NCBI GenBank assembly: GCA_026826555.1
Contig: JAKSZT010054565.1
Location: 4,292,692-4,356,691 of the forward strand
DNA length: 64,000 nt
Direction of reading: 5' to 3'
Source of the DNA: Tolypeutes matacus
Taxonomy: Eukaryota > Chordata > Mammalia > Cingulata > Chlamyphoridae
The notes beneath the pieces are model-generated. The model did no database searches and was not told where the DNA came from. It saw nothing but the letters and a program-made list of their open reading frames with translations. Position numbers and translations under genes: made by a program. Positions 57,621 through 64,000 of the stretch are shown here, piece by piece. The stretch's first letter is position 1. Each line of letters starts with the position of its first letter.

Positions 57621-58289
57621 AATTTTTTCTCCCTTCCTCTTCTTTCCTTTCAAGCCTGTGATTTTTAATAGGTTCCTACAGCTCTTTCCTAAGCAGCTGT
57701 TCTGTGCCAGGAAAGCCACGGCAGATTTGTAAAGTGGCAAACCCTGCTAATTAGTTAGATGAAGTTGCCTTTGTGACAGTGGCCCTGGCGTTGAAGAAGG
57801 TGACAAACCTTAAAGTGACTGCACGGGGAAGCCTCCCCATTGTTCTCATCCTGCTCTTCCCATTCTCATTACTCATTCTGTGATAATCACCCTTCTGTGG
57901 AAACCCTTCCTGGAAGCTGTTCCTCCCAGGCCCAGCTCTTATGAAAACTCCTGGAGGCCCTGTGACCATCTCTGGGGATGCTGGGTCCCTCAGCGTCAGG
58001 GAGGGGGTAGGAGAGAAGTTTAGGATGTGTGTGTCCCTCATCTCACATGGTGTAGAGAGTCTCAGGCATGCAGCAGCTTTGGGGACAGTGGGATGAGCTG
58101 CCTCTGTGTGTCCTCTGGTCCTGTCTGTTTACAAAGCAACACTTGACACCCTGTGGGCTGCAAACCACCTGAAAGCCAGGGGCATTTCCTAATGAAAGCA
58201 ACAGAAAGTGTCCCTTGTGTGGGAACTTCAGCCCACCCAGGGCTGGATGAGATTCTATCTCCTCTTCTGCTCCATCACTTCCTCTGAGA
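57621..58289. other. Unassigned intergenic stretch
   Basis: Pyrimidine-rich at 57600-57655. No gene or confident repeat. Confidence 0.4.
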
Positions 58290-58435
58290 GTTGACAAGAT
58301 TCCTAGAGCTCATCTATGACATCCTCCTCACCTTATGTATGAGGAAATGAGGCCCATAGAGGGGAAGCACTGCCTCAAGTTCACCCAGCAAGGTGAGGTA
58401 AAGGCAATGATTTCCTGCCTCCCATTCTACTCACT
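58290..58435 (-). mobile_element. MIR, antisense
   Basis: 'cttatgtatgaggaaatgag' near 58332 and 'aagttcacccagcaaggtga' near 58377. Confidence 0.65.
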
Positions 58436-58444
58436 CCAGTCTAG

Positions 58445-58880
58445 TGTTGTATTAATCAGCTGTCACTGTAATAGTGCTTTGTAACAAGCAGCCCTCAGAC
58501 CTCGGTGGCTTCCAACGGCAAACATATTTCTCACTCTGGATCCATGGGACGGATGTGGCAGCAGGTCAGGTTCAGGTAGACTCCATGTATCTTTCATTCC
58601 ATGAGCTGGGCTGAATGGGCAGCAGCTCCCTGGGACATGTTTCTCTCATGCAGACTGTGGGAGCATGGAAAGACAAACCAAACCACACAGACACATTTAA
58701 AGCCTGTGCTTACATTGTATCCACTGACACCTGACTAGCCAAAGCAAGGCATGGGGCTAAATCCAAAGACAATGGGGGCACCCACTCTACTGGGGGGCAT
58801 GGCAAAAACACCTGGAAATTCTGCATGTATCATCTCATTACAAGCAGGGAGAAAGAATGGGGAGCAAGTTCCCATCTATT
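58445..58880 (-). mobile_element. LTR relic (MaLR/ERVL-like), antisense
   Basis: 'tttgtaacaagcagccctca' near 58478 and 'ggtggcttccaacggcaaac' near 58504 resemble the reversed 3' end of an old MaLR LTR. 'atggggctaaatccaaagac' near 58751 fits the same type. Strongly diverged. Confidence 0.5.
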
Positions 58881-58899
58881 CCATATTCACCTGCTCACG

Positions 58900-59160
58900 C
58901 CACACCTGAGTGAGCTTTCTCAGAGGCAAATTGGATAGCAGTGCCCCTTTTCCTTCTGAAAAGCAGTCAGAGGTTTCCTCTGACCTCCAGGATCAACTCT
59001 CAGCTCCTTGGTAAGGTACCCCATCATTCGGTCCCTACTTGAATTTCATCAATACACATTCTGACCTATTTGCAGTGCAGTACTAACTTCCTTTACCAAC
59101 TCAGCAATAGCCAAAGCTGGCCATTCTTTCTGGAAAATGCCCTGGTCGAGACCCAGAGCA
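58900..59160 (+). mobile_element. L2 fragment, sense
   Basis: 'cagtcagaggtttcctctga' near 58964, 'caactctcagctccttggta' near 58994 and 'gccattctttctggaaaatg' near 59121. Confidence 0.55.
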
Positions 59161-59323
59161 TCGTGAATGCCAGAGCCTGAGGCTCACTGCCCGAGTCCAA
59201 TGTTTGACATGAATCAGATGAGTTTGTTCCCAAACTTGTTTACACCTAGTGTGCTTGTAATTGCTATTATGCAATTTAATAGACATGCTCATTGATTAAA
59301 TAAGAATGGAACATATGGTTTTT

Positions 59324-59358
59324 TTTTCCCTATGAAAACTTAGTTTTCATAGGGAAAA
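59324..59358. repeat. Perfect 35-bp palindrome
   Basis: A 17-base arm TTTTCCCTATGAAAACT (59324-59340), a single central t, then the exact reverse complement (59342-59358). Could extrude as a cruciform. Confidence 0.97.
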
Positions 59359-60139
59359 GCTTATGCTTTGGAAAGACTTTACAGAGATGAATAACTGATA
59401 CAAATTGCAGTTAGAGAGACTACAGCATATGTCTGAAGATGGAAATTATGAAGATAGGGAAAGATCCTGTACCTAGGTTTCCATGCAAACATTTCTCCCC
59501 TTTAAAGAGACCGACACTGGAATTTCCACGTGGGGCATCAGGACTGCGGGTGTAGGCAAGAAAGATGGCATGGGACTCATTCACAGACTCTTCTTCGAAG
59601 TTTCTGCATCAAAAGATTGGGGCTTTCCAGCTTTACATCTTTCTACACAAATGTGGTCTCCATTTCTGCCCCAGTTCATCAAGAGGGAGAACTGCTAGCT
59701 GCATTTGCAGCCAGGAGTCTTCGAGCTAATAGGAGTGGGAACTGGCAGATTCTACTCATTGCATCAGAGAGGGCGTTCAGGACCTAGAAGCACTGAGATC
59801 TTGCCTCTGCTGCAGGAATCCTAGAACTGGAGAGTGTCCTCGTGTTTCTCTCTCTAGCTGTAGCCTGACTCACCAATCCATCCCCAATCCATCAGTCACA
59901 GCTTGGCTCTGCTTCCTGGGATGCCTCTGCCCACCCAGATATTGAACCTCTGCCTTAGGGAGGATCTGCCATGGAGCCCTTCGAGGCAAACTTCAGACTA
60001 GCGCACATACGGGTCCCATGTGAGAACTGAGTTTCTCTTTCTCCCCGTGATAAGCACATCTTCTCTCTTCTTTTCAGAGCTACTACCCCATGTCTGGAAA
60101 TGAATTTCTCTTCCCAAGTGGGAGCCCTGCAATGCACTT
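59359..60139. other. Unassigned intergenic stretch
   Basis: No gene, no confident repeat. Confidence 0.4.
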
Positions 60140-60840
60140 GAACTCTGATTTGTTTTTAGCACTTTACAGTCAGCTTCGAAAACAATTTTAATATCTAGAC
60201 TTCTATTGGGAGAATGTTGTAATGGAAACACAGTATTTTCCAAGGATTAAACAAAACAGCCTACAGTGAATGGAGAGTTCTCTCCAGTCCCTGCACAATT
60301 GTAAATATATTTTTTTAATGAAATAAGGTCTAATACAAATCATTATTTATGCCTTCTTCCCCACTACTCCAACTCGAGCAAAACCTACCTGGTGTTTCTG
60401 CTTCTCGCCTTTCCTAATTCCTCAAGTAATTTAACAAATACAAACAAGAAAACTGAAGGGAATGGGAGAATAATCGGTAACTCTCGAAAGAGAACAGCAG
60501 TTTCTCAGCTTTTAGATTAATTCATTTTGTTCAATGCAGATGTGTTAAATCTATTCATATCCACATATTCGAGATGAGTTATTTTACTACATTGTTGTGC
60601 TGTATAAAATGAGTTATTTTGGTGAATTAAATGCTGGGGTGTAATTTTTAAAGGAAACAGATTTGTAAAAGCAGCGCAATATATGTCAGTGTTTCAATGT
60701 GATTATTAAATATTACGGGAAATACATCTCATAATCTTTACCTTTTTCCTTTTTTTAAAATGTGTACATAAGGGGTGGTACAAATGGATACTGTAGTTCC
60801 AAAAAATGTCAAAGAAAATGCAACTCGCACCCTTTACTGA
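60140..60840. promoter_or_regulatory. Long candidate conserved noncoding block
   Basis: About 700 bases with no repeat signature, AT-rich but of high complexity. Retains isolated CpGs ('aatcggtaactctcgaaaga' near 60473) and homeodomain-type cores ('tagattaattcattttgtt' near 60513, 'gtgattattaaatattacgg' near 60699). After 26111-27060, the second-longest such block. Confidence 0.45.
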
Positions 60841-63019
60841 GTGGCGTCTCCTTTCACAGGACACATTTATTCTCTTTTGCCGGATCACAATCAGTGCAAC
60901 CCAAAGGCCTGCGTGCTCAATTCTAGTATCTTGGCACCCTTTAGCATCAGCAGGGAGAGGAGGGAAGTAAGCAAAGTCGATGGAAGAAACAGTCTCCATA
61001 GAGTACTCAATTTGTCAGAAAGGTGGCTCAAAGAAAGTTGAATTAGTTGGTTCATTTATTGGTACAGGCTTAGTGTTTCTTGACTTCTGAAATACACTGC
61101 CTAGACTATAAAGTGAGCGTAGAGATCTGAGACCCAGGAAGGAAATAGGAGGGCACAGGCCTCCTTCTGCAGGCCCAGGGCTGACACCGCAAGCCCACCC
61201 AGCAGCCTTCGCGGCAGAGCTCAGGCCAGGCCCCAGAATCCCTCTGAATTCAGCATTCTAGGCAGTTATCACCGATCAATCTCAGCTGGCATGCAAACAG
61301 AAATCTATTTTCCTGCTCTGAGCAAGACCAATGAGCTCATTTTACAGGACAGAGAGCCCTTTTCGCCTCCAGCTTGGCCATCCTGGAAACACTGACCCTG
61401 CTTGTACCGTGCGTGTTGGCTTCAGGGTCAGTGCCAAGGTGGGAAACAGCATTCCCACCTTTCTGGTTGTCACTGACCAGGGCCAATTGCTCTAAAGATT
61501 TGTGGAAGCAAAAGCATTTCCAAATAGGGAGAAATAAGAGAACAAAGCCCAAAACGTCGGCTGGACTGGGGAAAGAAAGCTGGGTTTTGAGGCTCTGAGC
61601 GTCTACTTATTGGCATCTCCCGATGGCATGCCGAGTCTTGCCCACCATGAGTGAGACGAAAGCTGACTCAGTGTAAAAATGGAAAATGGCTGGTGCTGCA
61701 CAAATATCTTCCCAAATTTCAGGTCAGGAAACAAAGTGCTTCAAAGCACTCCTTTAAAATAATTTAGAGCAAAGCCCTTGGTTTTCCCACTTTTGTTTGT
61801 ATTTGACCCTAGATTGAGTGAAACAAAGAAAGGAAGACTGGAGTGAATGCACAAAATGTGAGGGAAAAAGGAGGTTGGGAAGAGAAAGGAGAATGTTTTC
61901 CAAGGAAAATCCTCTCCTAGCTTCCTTGTCAAACAGAGAAAACATAAAAACAACAACAAAGGAAACAAGAAAGCTAAAGATAATTTTTTACCAAAAAAGT
62001 CTCCTTGGTAGAAAAAGAACATCTAAGACCAAAAGCAATCATTGAAGAACTGACCCCTCTCCTGTCTTCTTGGCCTCCTCCTTTGCTGGTTGCATATATC
62101 CTCCTGTGCGTTAAATAAGGAGAGGGGAGAGCCAAGGCAGCTTTTCTGTTGCATCTTTTTTTCCCCTCATTTAAGTAGGAACTTGACTGATTTGGCGGCT
62201 GGATCTGGGAACCTGCCTGCCAAACTCCACCTGCTGAAGGGACTTGCTCCAGCTGTTTCCATGAGCTCCTCTTCTGCAAAGGTTTATCAGGGAAAAGAGA
62301 GCTAATAAAAAAACATGATGAATCAGGAAACTTCCAGCCCCTCCTCCCCTAGAGGAGCCCACCCCAGCTCTGCCTAGGGGCCTACCTGGATGCCAGCTCA
62401 AGGAGTTGGCAAACAGCAGGACCAGTCTTGGGAATCCACCCACTTAGGCCATTAATGCTGACTTGTGCTTCTGATGTTTTCTCACTTCCGCTAGTAAGTG
62501 GAAGTCTCTGGGTAGCTGGGGGGGGGACAAAGGGAAGGGTTCACTGAGACTACAGGGGAGTCACAGCATCGATTGTGCAGGCAATTTTGATAGGTTCACC
62601 CAGGGTAAGTGTGCAATGGGTGATGTGACTTTGGAGCTATATCCTGAGTGGGTGTCAGTTCCCCCTTGAACCCCACAGTGTGAATACCTCACCATGTCGA
62701 GCAGGATTTTACAAATGAGAGACACATATATTCTATCCAACATAGCTCCAAAAGCAAGCCAACTACCTCACTTTGATTTGATGACGTATCCTAACTCTGG
62801 GGGGAAAATGGCTTGCACAAATGGCTGGGAAACCAATGTGGGTCTCCAACGGGAAGCCATTCTCAGGGCTTTACAGGTCTGCTCCCTTCAGGATATACCT
62901 CCAGGTGCTTGGCCTATACTCAGCAGCACCAGGAGGCATGGACACTCTCTGACCCCTAGATTATTTTATAATTCAAGAAAAAAGAAAGAGGCTTCAATGC
63001 ATTAAGCCCCAAACCCACT
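60841..63019. other. Repeat-poor stretch
   Basis: Over 2 kb with no clear SINE, LINE or LTR. 61240-61360 ('ggcagttatcaccgatcaat' near 61262) and 61740-62060 are AT-rich and could be conserved elements. No exon recognised; frames up to 103 aa only. Confidence 0.4.
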
Positions 63020-63110
63020 CAGAGATTTACTGAGCTTCTGTTAGGAGTCAGGCCTGTGCTAGATGCTAGAAGTGAGAAAATGAAAAGGCAGACCTACCTT
63101 CAAGAGTCCT
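63020..63110 (-). mobile_element. L2 3' end, antisense
   Basis: 'agatttactgagcttctgtt' near 63022, then 'aggagtcaggcctgtgctag'. Confidence 0.6.
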
Positions 63111-63118
63111 TCATTTAA

Positions 63119-63214
63119 GGGAGAAGATGTGGCTCAAGCAGTTGAGTGCTGGCTTCCCACATGTGAGGTCCTGGCTTCAATCCCTGGCCCCGGTATTTAA
63201 AAAAAAAAAAAAAA
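63119..63214 (+). mobile_element. Xenarthran DAS-like SINE, short form
   Basis: A box 63130-63146 (tggctcaagcagttgag) and a mutated B box 63173-63183 (ggcttcaatcc), then a long A tract. No clear target-site duplication, so older than the copies at 14854 and 40681. Confidence 0.85.
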
Positions 63215-63479
63215 CAAATAGAGATATTAAATAATGTTCCATTATATGAGCACCAAAACCAGGGCTGTGCCGTGAACTCCCCTTTAAAAAGCTCATTGCA
63301 GGTCTCATACTTGCACACCTAACCAGCCCCCACTCTCTGTAATCCTTTGCTGTTCTATGGACGTCTCCTAGGACCAGAGGTATCCGCCCAGCCCTGAGTC
63401 ATGCTATTTTAGAGCTAGACAGAAAGAGCTTCCACTGTGTGCAAAGCCCATTGTAAAATCCGAGGCTGAGTGCCGAAGT

Positions 63480-63600
63480 TCATTCATTCATTCAACAAAT
63501 GTTCCAACACCGGGCTTGATATGGGAGATGACAAGAGGAAGATGTAGCATCCTGAAAGTGCTCACTGTTCAGAGGAGGATCGTTGGAAAGCAGTGTGTTC
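63480..63600 (-). mobile_element. L2 3' end, antisense
   Basis: 'ttcattcattcattcaacaa' near 63479, then 'atgttccaacaccgggcttg'. Confidence 0.6.
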
Positions 63601-64000
63601 AACGCCTTGCTAAGGAGCATTCAGGGAGGAGGAACACAGAGTGCAGGCTGCGGAGACCTGGAGGAGGTGAGGCCTCAGCCTTGAGCCCTGCTACAGTGGC
63701 CTCTTTATCTACTCTGCCTCCTTGCTCCCTGAGAACGATGTGAGGACAGCATCAAGGTCAACCGCATTGGGCTTGGCACCCCAAGTCCTCCATAATTGGT
63801 TCTTAGCTAAGATTTGGGGAAGGGAGTGGTCTACAGGGGGTGGGGTGAAGGGCATTTTAGCTGGAAAATACATAGAAAGATACCAAAGCAAATGCCCAGA
63901 CACCAGACGCCAGAGGAAGTGAACGGGTTTAGGATAGAGATGGGGCCAGCACTCAGGGATCAAGCGTGGACCACCCCTCCCCCCCCCCCCAGCCTGGCTC
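63601..64000. other. Unassigned end of window
   Basis: A C run near 63978-63990. Open frames on both strands are short and lack recognisable motifs. Confidence 0.4.

Noticed and set aside
1..64000. CRISPR array, operon, phage or other prokaryotic system
   Set aside because: Mammalian repeats throughout, no regularly spaced repeats, no dense coding sequence.

Overview
The window reads as mammalian nuclear DNA with no confirmed protein-coding gene. The best clue to the organism is a set of four tRNA-derived SINEs with internal pol III A and B boxes. They match what I remember of the DAS SINE family of Xenarthra, so the source is probably an armadillo and possibly a sloth. Around them lie repeats shared by all placental mammals: L1, L2, MIR, MaLR-type LTRs and hAT-like DNA transposon relics. 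There are no spliced gene models, rRNA, tRNA genes or CRISPR arrays. Nearly all open frames are short and cross repeats or GC-rich DNA.

Layout. Positions 1-5 kb hold L1 and L2 relics, a compound GATA/GA microsatellite, a small processed retrocopy on the minus strand (3777-4131) and an antisense MaLR LTR. Positions 5-22 kb alternate old repeats with repeat-poor, AT-rich islands near 5.4, 9.3 and 10.3 kb. Positions 21.9-27.1 kb form the most distinctive block. It contains several repeat-free segments that look like conserved noncoding elements and surround a CpG island at about 25.3-26.1 kb. Positions 27-46 kb are repeat-dense: nested L2, L1 and SINE copies, MaLR LTRs, three retroposition scars and a palindrome inside an L1. 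Positions 47-64 kb again mix repeat-free elements (47.5, 54.8, 57.2 and 60.2 kb) with repeats, a perfect 79-bp-period duplication and a 35-bp palindrome.

Interpretation. Spaced repeat-free blocks carrying homeodomain, SOX, GATA, forkhead and TGACAG-type motifs, beside one CpG island and without exons, suggest a regulatory desert or a long intron near a developmental gene. That is inference from composition. No alignment was possible and I cannot name the neighbouring gene. Repeat boundaries are by eye, so treat them as accurate to about 10-40 bases unless target-site duplications are given. I found no new molecular system; the notable items are candidate enhancers, the CpG island, the retrocopies and the template-switch-like palindromes.
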